Of a DNA stretch of 21,574 bases, positions 14,681 to 20,985 are shown piece by piece. A program made the translations under genes and the position numbers. A model generated the notes under the pieces. The model was not told where the DNA came from. It did no database searches and saw nothing but the letters and a program-made list of their open reading frames with translations. The first letter of the stretch is position 1, and each line of letters starts with the position of its first letter. The stretch lies in NCBI GenBank assembly GCA_017608995.1, contig JAFCEU010000014.1, forward strand, positions 1 through 21,574, written 5' to 3'. This DNA is from Candidatus Iainarchaeum sp. (GTDB lineage Archaea > Iainarchaeota > Iainarchaeia > Iainarchaeales > DTGL01).

Positions 14681-14702
14681 GGTTTAAAAAGGGTTTAAAA
14701 AG
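14681..14702. repeat. Tandem direct repeat, 2 x 11 nt, in the tbp upstream region
   Basis: GGTTTAAAAAG occurs twice in perfect head-to-tail order (14681-14691, 14692-14702), directly after the inverted repeat at 14658-14680, whose core also contains GGGTTT/AAACCC. It ends about 20 nt before the tbp TATA region. Confidence 0.65.
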
Positions 14703-14721
14703 CTTTCCCAGTCAATATTCC

Positions 14722-14748
14722 TTTTATATATAATTTTTATATATAAAA
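14722..14748. promoter_or_regulatory. Double TATA element of the tbp promoter
   Basis: TTTTATATATA (14722-14732) and TATATATAAAA (14738-14748) form a perfect 11-bp inverted repeat with spacer ATTTT. The second copy is centred about 26 nt before the GTG at 14769 and can serve as the TATA box. The first is a further potential TBP-binding site. Confidence 0.6.
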
Positions 14749-14768
14749 ACTCTTGCGAGGTTTTTAGT

Positions 14769-15323
14769 GTGAAGTACAGGATTGTTAATCTTGTTGCGTC
14801 TGCAAGCCTGAATGGGACGCTAGACCTTTATAATTTGGCAATGAGCAGCCCGAATATTGAATACGAACCAGAGCAATTCCCCGGCGCAATTCTAAAACTA
14901 AAAGAGCCCAAGGTTTCTATGCTTCTATTCAAGAACGGCAAGGTAATTTGCAGTGGCGCTGATAATGAAAAGGAAATAGCATTAGGCATAAAGAAGGCCT
15001 CAAAGCTAATACATGAGATACAGCCGAGCATAAAGCCACTCCGCAGGGTGAAATACACAATAGTGAACCTTGTTGCTACAGCAAGCCTTAACCAGGAAGT
15101 GGATTTGTTCCAAGCAGCGCTTGCTCTGGACAATGTTGAATACGAACCAGAGCAATTCCCTGGCGCAATAGTTAGAGTCTATGAACCAAAGCTCACATTG
15201 CTTCTATTCAAGAACGGCAAGATTATCTGCGCAGGAGCAAAAACCGAAGCATTGCTTAAGAAAGGCCTGAATAAAGCAGCCCGCATGATAAAGGCGCTCA
15301 ATAAAAAGCGCAAGAGAAGCTAG
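14769..15323 (+). CDS. tbp: TATA-box-binding protein
   Basis: 184 residues, GTG start. It is the general transcription factor that binds and bends the TATA box and recruits TFB and RNA polymerase. Two direct repeats form the saddle: residues about 1-90 and 92-181, each beginning with a YxIVNLVA(S/T)ASLN strand and containing the motif EYEPEQFPGAI and LLFKNGK(V/I)IC(S/A)GA. The two EYEPEQFPGAI copies are identical. The C-terminus is basic (LNKKRKRS), without the acidic tail seen in many euryarchaeal TBPs. Position 14769 is the only start that gives the complete first strand. The promoter contains two TATA-like elements. Divergent from the rpl21e operon. Confidence 0.97.
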   Translation: MKYRIVNLVASASLNGTLDLYNLAMSSPNIEYEPEQFPGAILKLKEPKVSMLLFKNGKVICSGADNEKEIALGIKKASKLIHEIQPSIKPLRRVKYTIVNLVATASLNQEVDLFQAALALDNVEYEPEQFPGAIVRVYEPKLTLLLFKNGKIICAGAKTEALLKKGLNKAARMIKALNKKRKRS

Positions 15324-15346
15324 CATTAAGCAACAATATTGGAATG

Positions 15347-15355
15347 TTTTTAAAA
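15347..15355 (+). promoter_or_regulatory. TATA-like box for 5S rRNA
   Basis: TTTTTAAAA centred about 27 nt before the 5S rRNA 5' end at 15378. TTTTATATT at 15369-15377 looks stronger but directly abuts the gene, too close to act. Confidence 0.45.
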
Positions 15356-15377
15356 GTTTTCCAATACATTTTATATT

Positions 15378-15495
15378 GATTGGCGGCCACACCGCGAGGG
15401 AAACACCCGGTCCCATCCCGAACCCGGAAGTTAAGCCTCGCAGGGGCTAGGTTCGCACTGCTCTTTTGAGCGGAGCGACCTGCACGCTGCCAATC
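15378..15495 (+). rRNA. rrf: 5S ribosomal RNA
   Basis: About 118 nt. The 5' end GATTGGCGGC pairs with GCTGCCAATC at the 3' end, nearly complementary, to form helix I. The conserved core CCCGGTCCCATCCCGAACCC and GGAAGTTAAGCC is present, as are CGCAGGGGCTAGG and the helix IV/V region with GAGCGGAGCGACC. The gene stands alone, with no 16S or 23S rRNA next to it. Ends are placed from helix I and may be off by 1-2 nt. Confidence 0.95.
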
Positions 15496-15525
15496 ACTTT
15501 TCCATCTTTTGCCATTTTCCTCTTT
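15496..15525 (+). terminator. T-rich tract after 5S rRNA, probable terminator
   Basis: Several runs of three to four T (ACTTTTCC, TCTTTTGCC, ATTTTCC, TCTTTA) follow directly after the 5S 3' end, as in archaeal intrinsic termination by oligo-T tracts without a hairpin. Confidence 0.45.
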
Positions 15526-15532
15526 AGCAACC

Positions 15533-15540
15533 TTTTTATA
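15533..15540 (+). promoter_or_regulatory. TATA-like box for the first tandem paralog
   Basis: TTTTTATA centred about 26 nt before the ATG at 15563, setting the start at 15563 rather than at the upstream in-frame ATG at 15509. Confidence 0.5.
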
Positions 15541-15562
15541 TTCCTTAAATACTTATTTCCCT

Positions 15563-16042
15563 ATGCGGGCTCTAAGAATTAGAAAAGCCGTGCATGCTGT
15601 AAAAACTTTGTTTCCTGCTTTCCGAATCCGCTTTAGAAAAGTCCCATTAAGAACAGAGCCTGAGTACTATGCTGGCTGGCGTTACTTTGCATTTGAGCGT
15701 GCAGGTAAAAAAGCGCCTTTTACAGATCCTAAAGGAAAGCCCGTGCATATTTTTACAAAGCATTCCAGGGTAAGGTTTGGCGAAGCAATATATGGGACTG
15801 ATTTAATAGCGGGTGTTCAGTTCTACCGAGCTGGCTTAGCGCTCAAAGCAGATGTTTTTATAGCGAGAAAGCCTAAAGAAGGCGCTCTGGTTGAGCCTAA
15901 AGCTCGCCCGGATAGACTCGAACTCATTGCATTAAAAAAGGAAGAAGAGTCTGTTTCGAAAGCAGTTAAAGCGTTAGCTAAGCAGCTTGGCTATGTGAAC
16001 GCGAACACGATTGGGATAAAATTCACAAGCTTCAAGGAATGA
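15563..16042 (+). CDS. Basic protein of unknown function, first of a tandem paralogous pair
   Basis: 159 residues that I do not recognise. The N-terminus is strongly basic (MRALRIRKAVHAVKTLFPAF-RIRFRK), which suggests nucleic-acid or ribosome contact. The centre looks alpha/beta, with KGKPVHIFTKHSRVRFGEAI and GLALKADVFIARKPK, and a final helix EESVSKAVKALAKQLGY precedes a short strand (TIGIKF). KG(K/R)PVH, (G)ALKADVFI-x-KP and the final helix-strand are shared in the same order with the next protein, so the two arose by duplication. The frame is open to 15509, but the TATA box at 15533-15540 falls inside that extension. It lies directly after 5S rRNA with its own promoter. No signal peptide or membrane segment. 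Confidence 0.75.
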   Translation: MRALRIRKAVHAVKTLFPAFRIRFRKVPLRTEPEYYAGWRYFAFERAGKKAPFTDPKGKPVHIFTKHSRVRFGEAIYGTDLIAGVQFYRAGLALKADVFIARKPKEGALVEPKARPDRLELIALKKEEESVSKAVKALAKQLGYVNANTIGIKFTSFKE

Positions 16043-16061
16043 ATCAAGAAGTTCAATACAT

Positions 16062-16068
16062 TTTTATA
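16062..16068 (+). promoter_or_regulatory. TATA-like box for the second tandem paralog
   Basis: TTTTATA centred about 26 nt before the ATG at 16091, so this paralog has its own promoter and a predicted leaderless mRNA. Confidence 0.45.
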
Positions 16069-16090
16069 CTTCTTCTCTTTTCTATTGTTT

Positions 16091-16612
16091 ATGAAAGCGC
16101 CCACCAAAAAGAGAAATCGGGTATTAAGCAGGCTTGCAGCTATGCCCAAAAATTTTATATTTCGAAGGCGCACCTCTAGGATACCAAAACGCTCCAAAGG
16201 GCGGCTTCTTTATGGATTGTGGCAGTATGTTGATCCCAAAACAGTTGGATTTAAGGGTCTTCCGCGCACCACTGCAAAGAGAAAAGGGAGGCCTGTACAT
16301 CTTTTAAGAAAATATATTTCTGGGGAGGTAATTAAAGAAGTGACATCTATTGATTCTGCTGGTTTTGAATTAACTATTGGCGTGTCCTTTTATACTCATC
16401 GAGGAGCACTTAAGGCAGATGTTTTTATTGTTCCGAAGCCCTATCTTACCGCTTCAAAGGGCCGCATAAGTATTAAAGAACCTACAAGTTCTATGCAAAG
16501 AACTGCATTTGAAGAAGAGAAAAAGAATCTAGGGCGAGCAGTAAGAATGCTGGCAGAAAACCTTGGAATAAAAGAGTCAGAAAAAATAGAGATAAATTTT
16601 TTGGCTCCTTAG
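16091..16612 (+). CDS. Basic protein of unknown function, second of the tandem paralogous pair
   Basis: 173 residues, not recognised. The start is ATG 16091; a TTG two codons upstream is less likely. The first 45 residues are very basic (KAPTKKRNRVLSRL, FRRRTSRIPKRSKGR). KGRPVHLLRKYISGEVIKEV, GALKADVFIVPKP and a final helix (EEEKKNLGRAVRMLAENLGI) leading to IEINFLAP match the upstream paralog in order and spacing. Sequence identity seems modest, so the duplication is not recent. It ends 23 nt before the convergent ogg gene, with a run of T in the gap. Confidence 0.75.
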   Translation: MKAPTKKRNRVLSRLAAMPKNFIFRRRTSRIPKRSKGRLLYGLWQYVDPKTVGFKGLPRTTAKRKGRPVHLLRKYISGEVIKEVTSIDSAGFELTIGVSFYTHRGALKADVFIVPKPYLTASKGRISIKEPTSSMQRTAFEEEKKNLGRAVRMLAENLGIKESEKIEINFLAP

Positions 16613-16635
16613 GTCACAGGCTCTTTTTTACTACG

Positions 16636-17274
16636 CTATTTGAATACAAAGCCGGTTTCGCTGGCCCAGAAAAGTAGATCAAGCTCGTGCATTGGAATGC
16701 CTATTTTATTGCTGAATTCTCTTAACTTTTCTTCAAGTTCATAATACTTTTTCTTCGTAATCGCTTTTGACACTTCTTTAATAACTCCATATTTTTTCAT
16801 ATTTTTAAGTATGTGTCTGTCGATAATTGCAAGGTTTTCATAGAAGCCAATATTGCGCAAAAAATGGCTTGCCTCTTTCAGCCCGAGTCCCCTAACATTT
16901 TCAACAAGCCACTCACGTGTTTTAAATTTATCATCCTCAATCTTATGTTTCTTTAGAGTTTCCCTTATTACAAGCTTACCTTCTTGAAAGAAAAGCCCCT
17001 TTGCCTTTAGGATATTCAACGCTTTCTGTCTGTAAAATCGTACTTTTCCTTTAAGGACTTTTTTCACTTCTTCTTTACCCCAGTTTTCAACTCCAATGTT
17101 AAATAATTCATTTACCGCATTATTGCATCTGACTGCTTTGCTTTGCGGAGTCAGCAAACAGAATATAAGCTCAAAAAATACCTTTTCTTCGTCCAGCCAA
17201 TTCGCTTTAAACTCTGAGAGGCGTTCTTTTATAACCCCCTTGTACTTTTCATAGCTCTCTCTGAGCTCTTTCAT
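16636..17274 (-). CDS. ogg: 8-oxoguanine DNA glycosylase/AP lyase, Ogg2 type
   Basis: 212 residues of the HhH-GPD superfamily, archaeal Ogg2 subfamily. It removes 8-oxoguanine from DNA and cleaves the resulting abasic site. FELIFCLLTPQSKA (about 34-47) is the family's N-terminal helix motif. The helix-hairpin-helix is VRGLGLKEASHFLRNIG (127-143) with catalytic lysine K133, and the catalytic aspartate is D152 in LAIIDRHIL. The protein ends TGFVFK; a C-terminal lysine is characteristic of Ogg2, where it helps recognise 8-oxoG. It starts 4 nt after the stop of the exchanger gene and is probably co-transcribed with it. Endonuclease III is excluded because the C-terminal 4Fe-4S cysteines are absent. 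Confidence 0.92.
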   Translation of the reverse strand: MKELRESYEKYKGVIKERLSEFKANWLDEEKVFFELIFCLLTPQSKAVRCNNAVNELFNIGVENWGKEEVKKVLKGKVRFYRQKALNILKAKGLFFQEGKLVIRETLKKHKIEDDKFKTREWLVENVRGLGLKEASHFLRNIGFYENLAIIDRHILKNMKKYGVIKEVSKAITKKKYYELEEKLREFSNKIGIPMHELDLLFWASETGFVFK

Positions 17275-17278
17275 GCAA

Positions 17279-18226
17279 TCACTTCAGGAAAGCAAAGAAC
17301 TCAAGTTCCTCGAGGACATAAATAAAATATATGCTAATTAGCAGTATTCCATGAGATTTATCCAGCATAGCTTTTTTAGAGAGTAGATACCAGAGAACAA
17401 AGAGTGTGAAGAAGAGAAACGGGAAGAGACCAAATAATGGTTTGATATTTATTTGCTGTATGTTTACGTTTCCAAGAATAAGTACTCCTAGCACAAGCGT
17501 TAGGTTTGTAACAGCCGAGCCAAATAGGTCACCTAAAGCCAAAGCATAGTCCTTTTTCCTCACTGCTCGGAGCTCAACTGCAAGCTCCGGCAGGCTTGTG
17601 CTGAGGGCAACAACTGTTGCGCCAAAAAGGGTTCTGCTTATGTTTAGGTCTTGCGAGATCTCAACAGCAGATTCAACCAGAAAGCGAGCAGCGGCAAGAA
17701 GGATAAATAAGCTTAAGAGAAGCTTTGCAAGTGCCATAGGCGCTTTTTCTTTCTTCCCATCGAATATGGCTTTTGGAACCCTGCCTTTTTTGTAAAGTCG
17801 CACCATGAGTAAACCAAAAAGCCCGAGCAAAACAAGCCCAATTATGGCCGAAGGCGTGGGCATATAAAGTATGAGCAAAGTTACCAAAGAGACAACAAAC
17901 AGAAGCTCCAATAAGTCTTCAATGTCACGTTTTTTAAGGACTAACGGACCGCCGAAGAAAGCACAAGCACCTAAAACCAGCGTTATATCAGTTAGGTTTG
18001 ATCCGAATATGTCTCCGACGCTTAACCCTGGCACTTCATCAAGCGTCGAGAAAATCGCAACGCTTAGCTCTGGAAGCGATGTTGATATGGAAATAATAAT
18101 GAACCCTATGGTAAAGGTAGATATGCCCAAGATACGCGAAGCCCTTATGCTTTCTGTAACAACCCATTCGCTGCTCTTTATGAGCAGCAAAGCGCTTGCA
18201 ATAAATATTGCCGCAGCTATAAGCAT
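17279..18226 (-). CDS. CaCA-family Na+/Ca2+ (cation) exchanger-like membrane protein
   Basis: 315 residues, about ten hydrophobic segments, expected in the cytoplasmic membrane. Two inverted alpha-repeats carry the family signature: STSLPELSVAIFS with GDIFGSNLTDITLVLG at about 48-86, and STSLPELAVELRA with GDLFGSAVTNLTLVLG at about 208-246. The glutamates in both LPEL motifs are the cation ligands, as in archaeal NCX_Mj. The second repeat has GSAVTN where GSN is typical, which may affect ion choice. The two halves are joined by a short basic loop (LYKKGRVPKAIFDGKKEK). First gene of a likely two-gene unit with ogg. The start at 18226 has a TATA box 26 nt upstream. Confidence 0.92.
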   Translation of the reverse strand: MLIAAAIFIASALLLIKSSEWVVTESIRASRILGISTFTIGFIIISISTSLPELSVAIFSTLDEVPGLSVGDIFGSNLTDITLVLGACAFFGGPLVLKKRDIEDLLELLFVVSLVTLLILYMPTPSAIIGLVLLGLFGLLMVRLYKKGRVPKAIFDGKKEKAPMALAKLLLSLFILLAAARFLVESAVEISQDLNISRTLFGATVVALSTSLPELAVELRAVRKKDYALALGDLFGSAVTNLTLVLGVLILGNVNIQQINIKPLFGLFPFLFFTLFVLWYLLSKKAMLDKSHGILLISIYFIYVLEELEFFAFLK

Positions 18227-18244
18227 GAAAAAATGAAGCGATTA

Positions 18245-18256
18245 AAAGTATAAAAG
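18245..18256 (-). promoter_or_regulatory. TATA box for the exchanger/ogg unit
   Basis: Minus strand reads CTTTTATACTTT, centred about 26 nt before the ATG at 18226. It is back-to-back with the MFS promoter about 50 bp away. Confidence 0.55.
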
Positions 18257-18299
18257 GATTTGCATAAGTGGTCAACTCTAAGGCAGCATTTTTTGGAAA

Positions 18300-18310
18300 A
18301 ATTTATATAT
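18300..18310 (+). promoter_or_regulatory. TATA box for the MFS transporter
   Basis: AATTTATATAT, about 32 nt before the ATG at 18337. It lies inside the longer open frame that begins at 18268, so the start at 18337 is preferred. Confidence 0.55.
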
Positions 18311-18336
18311 ACCTACTTAACAAAAAACTAATAATT

Positions 18337-19455
18337 ATGCACTCCCTCCATTTTTTGCATTTTTTACGAAATCGCGAACTTGATGAAATTTACGCTAGCG
18401 TTGCGATAAGGTCGTTTGCGCTCTCAATGATTAGTATATTTATTCCAATCTATTTCTTATCTCTCAACTATTCTTTAAAAGAAGTCTTTCTTTTTTACGC
18501 TGTAATTTATGGAGTGCATACTTTAGTTACTTTGCCAGCCGGCTTCTTAGTTTCCAAGTTCGGTTTTAAACACTGTATCCTTTTTAGCTTGCCTTTCTTA
18601 ATCGCCTTTTACGCCCTGCTTTATACACTAGGTTCTTTTGGTTGGTCCATTCTGCTCCTGGCTTTTTTATTTGGAATAAATAGCGCTTTGTTTTGGGTAG
18701 GTTTCCACACCGATTTTGCAAGATTTAGTGATAAAAAATACAGGGGCGAAGAGCTGGGCCTTGTGAATATTTTCAGCTCCTTGGCCGGTGTAGCAGGACC
18801 ATTAATAGGCGGTCTAATTATTGCTTTTATTGGCTTTCATCTCTTGTTTGCTTTAGTTCTGGTGCTTATCTTTTTTTCTGCAATTCCGTTGTTCTTTTCC
18901 AAAGACATTCATGAGCCCTTCAATTTCTCTTTGCGGCAAATATTTACAGACCACAGAATTGAGGACTGTTTGGCTTTTTTCGGCCACGGAGTTGAGATTG
19001 ATGCTTATGCTGTCCTCTGGCCAACCTTCATATTCCTGTTCATATTGAACGATTTTCCTCTGCTTGGTTTTGTGGCAGCACTTTCCTTATTTTTCTCCCT
19101 CCTTTCCACCTTCGTTATTGCAAGGCTTTCCGATATCAAAAGAAAAGCAATGCTTAGAATCGGAGCTTTATTCAATGCTCTCATCTGGGGTCTGAGAACG
19201 GCAATAAGCACAAGCCTGCAGGTTTTTATTATAGACTCTTTTTATGGAATTTCTAAAATCATGAAGCAGGTTTCGTTTAATGCCCTTTCCTACGATAAAG
19301 CAACCAGAGAAAACATACTTGAATTTATTCTATTTAGGGAACTAATAATCCCGCTCGGAAGAGCATCTCTGTTTATTTCGATGATCTTTCTTTCGGATTT
19401 TAAGATTGGCTTCATTTTTGCAAGCGCAGCATCGCTCTTATATTTATTGTTTTAA
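18337..19455 (+). CDS. Major facilitator superfamily transporter
   Basis: 372 residues with about 10-12 hydrophobic helices. The first half carries the MFS loop 2-3 signature in degenerate form (PAGFLVSKFGFKH, G-x-L-x-x-x-x-G), and an equivalent loop in the second half reads IARLSDIKRKAML. GLVNIFSSLAGVAGPLIGGLII is a typical helix 5 segment. The start at 18337 (MHSLHFLHFLRNRELDEIY) is set by the TATA box; the upstream extension is AT-rich promoter sequence. The substrate cannot be read from the sequence. The gene is followed after about 60 nt by the regulator of the Fe-S operon, but that operon has its own promoter. Confidence 0.88.
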   Translation: MHSLHFLHFLRNRELDEIYASVAIRSFALSMISIFIPIYFLSLNYSLKEVFLFYAVIYGVHTLVTLPAGFLVSKFGFKHCILFSLPFLIAFYALLYTLGSFGWSILLLAFLFGINSALFWVGFHTDFARFSDKKYRGEELGLVNIFSSLAGVAGPLIGGLIIAFIGFHLLFALVLVLIFFSAIPLFFSKDIHEPFNFSLRQIFTDHRIEDCLAFFGHGVEIDAYAVLWPTFIFLFILNDFPLLGFVAALSLFFSLLSTFVIARLSDIKRKAMLRIGALFNALIWGLRTAISTSLQVFIIDSFYGISKIMKQVSFNALSYDKATRENILEFILFRELIIPLGRASLFISMIFLSDFKIGFIFASAASLLYLLF

Positions 19456-19485
19456 TTACTCACTCAAGGGTTCAATTGGCAATAC

Positions 19486-19498
19486 ATTTATAATAATA
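19486..19498 (+). promoter_or_regulatory. TATA box for the regulator-iscS-iscU operon
   Basis: ATTTATAATAATA, centred about 27 nt before the ATG at 19518. The inverted repeat that follows begins at its last base. Confidence 0.55.
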
Positions 19499-19517
19499 TG
19501 TGAAAATAATTTCACAT
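19498..19517. promoter_or_regulatory. Perfect inverted repeat, likely operator of the Fe-S operon regulator
   Basis: ATGTGAAA-ATAA-TTTCACAT is an 8+8 bp perfect inverted repeat with a 4-bp spacer. It fills the space between TATA box and start codon and so covers the predicted transcription start, where bound repressor would block polymerase. Size and symmetry suit a dimeric winged-helix protein such as the one encoded immediately downstream. Confidence 0.6.
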
Positions 19518-19832
19518 ATGGTCCCCTATGATAGGTGCTTTAGGACGCTTGCAAATCCATTGCGAATTCGCATAATTGAACTTCTTAAAAAAAGGCCCAT
19601 GGCGGTGAGCGAGCTTAGCAAGCAGCTTAAAGCAGAGAGGAGCAAGGTTTCGCACGCGTTGAAGAAGCTGAAGGAGTGCAATTTCGTTGAGAGCGAGCGC
19701 AGAGGAAAGCGCAATATATATTCGCTTACAAAAAGCGTTTTGAACGATGTTAAGGTTAAGGGCAATATATTCGATGTTATAAAAACGCATGTTGAAAAAT
19801 ATTGTAAAAATAAAAGAAGGTGCAAAGTATGA
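19518..19832 (+). CDS. ArsR-like winged-helix regulator of the iscSU operon
   Basis: 104 residues from ATG 19518; GTG 19500 would add six residues but lies within the inverted repeat and before the predicted transcription start. The winged helix is clear: LANPLRIRIIELLKKRPMAVSELSKQL (helices 1-2), the recognition helix SKVSHALKKLKECNFV, and the wing SERRGKRNIYSLT. It has four cysteines, one near the N-terminus (YDRCF), one after the recognition helix (KECNF) and two at the extreme C-terminus (YCKNKRRC, CX5C). The classical ArsR metal motif CxC is absent. The stop overlaps the iscS start as ATGA. A role as Fe-S- or metal-responsive repressor of iscS-iscU is inferred from context and cysteines. 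Confidence 0.85.
   Translation: MVPYDRCFRTLANPLRIRIIELLKKRPMAVSELSKQLKAERSKVSHALKKLKECNFVESERRGKRNIYSLTKSVLNDVKVKGNIFDVIKTHVEKYCKNKRRCKV
19816..19822 (+). promoter_or_regulatory. Shine-Dalgarno site of iscS
   Basis: GAAGGTG, six nt before the ATG at 19829. It excludes the in-frame GTG at 19820 as start and supports coupling to the upstream regulator. Confidence 0.6.
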
Positions 19833-20977
19833 TTTATCTGGACAATGCCGCTACAACGCAGGTTAGGCGCGAGGTTATTGAAGCGATGCTCCCTTTTTTA
19901 GATAAAAAATACGGGAATGCCTCTTCTCTGCACAGCATGGGCCAAGAAGCAAGAGCGGCATTAGAGCGCTCGCGTGAAAGCATAGCCAAGATGCTTAAGG
20001 CAGAGCCCAATGAAATAATCTTTTGCTCATGCGCAACAGAAGCAAACAACCTTGCTTTGAAGGGCTTGGCTCTTGAAGCAAAGAAGCAGGGCAAGAATCA
20101 TTTAATAGTTTCAAAGATAGAGCATCACTGCGTATTGCATGCTGCACAATGGCTCGGAGAAAATGGCTTTGAGGTTACTTATTTGCCGGTTGATGAATAC
20201 GGCTTTGTTGACCTTGCCGAATTAGAGCGCGCCATAAACGAAAAAACCTTCCTGGTTTCGATAATGTATGCAAACAACGAAATAGGCACTATAGAGCCGA
20301 TAAGGGAGATAGCAAAAATCTGCCAGGAAAATAGCGTTCCTCTGCATAGTGATGCTGTTCAAGCTTTTGGAAAGATTCCCCTATACGCCAAAGGCACCGA
20401 TATGCTATCGCTTTCCGCACACAAGATTTATGGTCCTAAGGGCGTAGGCTTGCTTATGAAAAGGAAAGAGCTAAGAATACAGCCATTGTTGCACGGTGGC
20501 GGCCACGAGTTTGATCTGCGTTCTGGCACGGAAAATGTTGCCGGCATAGTGGGCTTTGCCAAAGCGATGGAGCTTGCATTAAAGGAAATGCCTCGCGAAT
20601 CTAAGAGACAGGCTAAGATGCGCGATAAGCTAATAAAACATGCTTTGCAGATACCGGAGTCAAGATTAAATGGGCACCCTAAAAAACGCTTGCCAAATAA
20701 TGCTAACTTTTCATTCCGTTACGTTGAGGGCGAAAGCATCGTTATGAAGCTTAATGAACATGGCATTGCTGCAAGTACTGGCTCTGCGTGCAGCAGCCCA
20801 AAACTCGAACCAAGTCATGTGCTGCTTGCATTGGGCATGGCTCCAAGCGAAGCGCACGGCTCTTTGAGGCTTACTCTGGGCAGATACAACAAAATGAAGG
20901 ATATAGATTATACTGTAAAAGTCCTTCCAAAGGTAATTGAAGAACTGCGTGCGATAAGTCCGTTTTGGAACCGTTAG
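19829..20977 (+). CDS. iscS: Cysteine desulfurase, IscS/NifS type
   Basis: 382 residues. A PLP enzyme that takes sulfur from cysteine and passes it as persulfide to the Fe-S scaffold. The start MIYLDNAATTQ is the usual family start. SAHKIYGPKG holds the PLP lysine K199, LHSDAVQAFGKI has the PLP-contacting Asp and Gln, and STGSACSS carries the active-site cysteine C321 in the group I (IscS/NifS) context. The phosphate-binding loop reads FCSCATEANN where S-G-A/G-T is usual. The gene overlaps the regulator stop by ATGA and is followed by iscU after 8 nt, a standard sulfur donor-scaffold pair. Confidence 0.95.
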   Translation: MIYLDNAATTQVRREVIEAMLPFLDKKYGNASSLHSMGQEARAALERSRESIAKMLKAEPNEIIFCSCATEANNLALKGLALEAKKQGKNHLIVSKIEHHCVLHAAQWLGENGFEVTYLPVDEYGFVDLAELERAINEKTFLVSIMYANNEIGTIEPIREIAKICQENSVPLHSDAVQAFGKIPLYAKGTDMLSLSAHKIYGPKGVGLLMKRKELRIQPLLHGGGHEFDLRSGTENVAGIVGFAKAMELALKEMPRESKRQAKMRDKLIKHALQIPESRLNGHPKKRLPNNANFSFRYVEGESIVMKLNEHGIAASTGSACSSPKLEPSHVLLALGMAPSEAHGSLRLTLGRYNKMKDIDYTVKVLPKVIEELRAISPFWNR

Positions 20978-20985
20978 GTGTTACA

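Noticed and set aside
14641..14702. CRISPR-like or origin-like repeat cluster before tbp
   Set aside because: Only two direct 11-mers with no spacers, no cas genes, and no Cdc6/Orc1 gene or origin-box pattern nearby.
15369..15377. TATA-like TTTTATATT touching the 5S rRNA 5' end
   Set aside because: Too close to the gene to direct its transcription; the element at 15347-15355 has correct spacing.
16636..17274. Endonuclease III (Nth) assignment for the HhH glycosylase
   Set aside because: No C-terminal 4Fe-4S cysteine cluster; length, ASHFLRNIG motif and terminal lysine fit Ogg2 better.
19500..19517. GTG start adding six residues to the ArsR-like regulator
   Set aside because: It would place the coding start inside the inverted repeat and before the predicted transcription start; the added residues are not part of the winged-helix fold.
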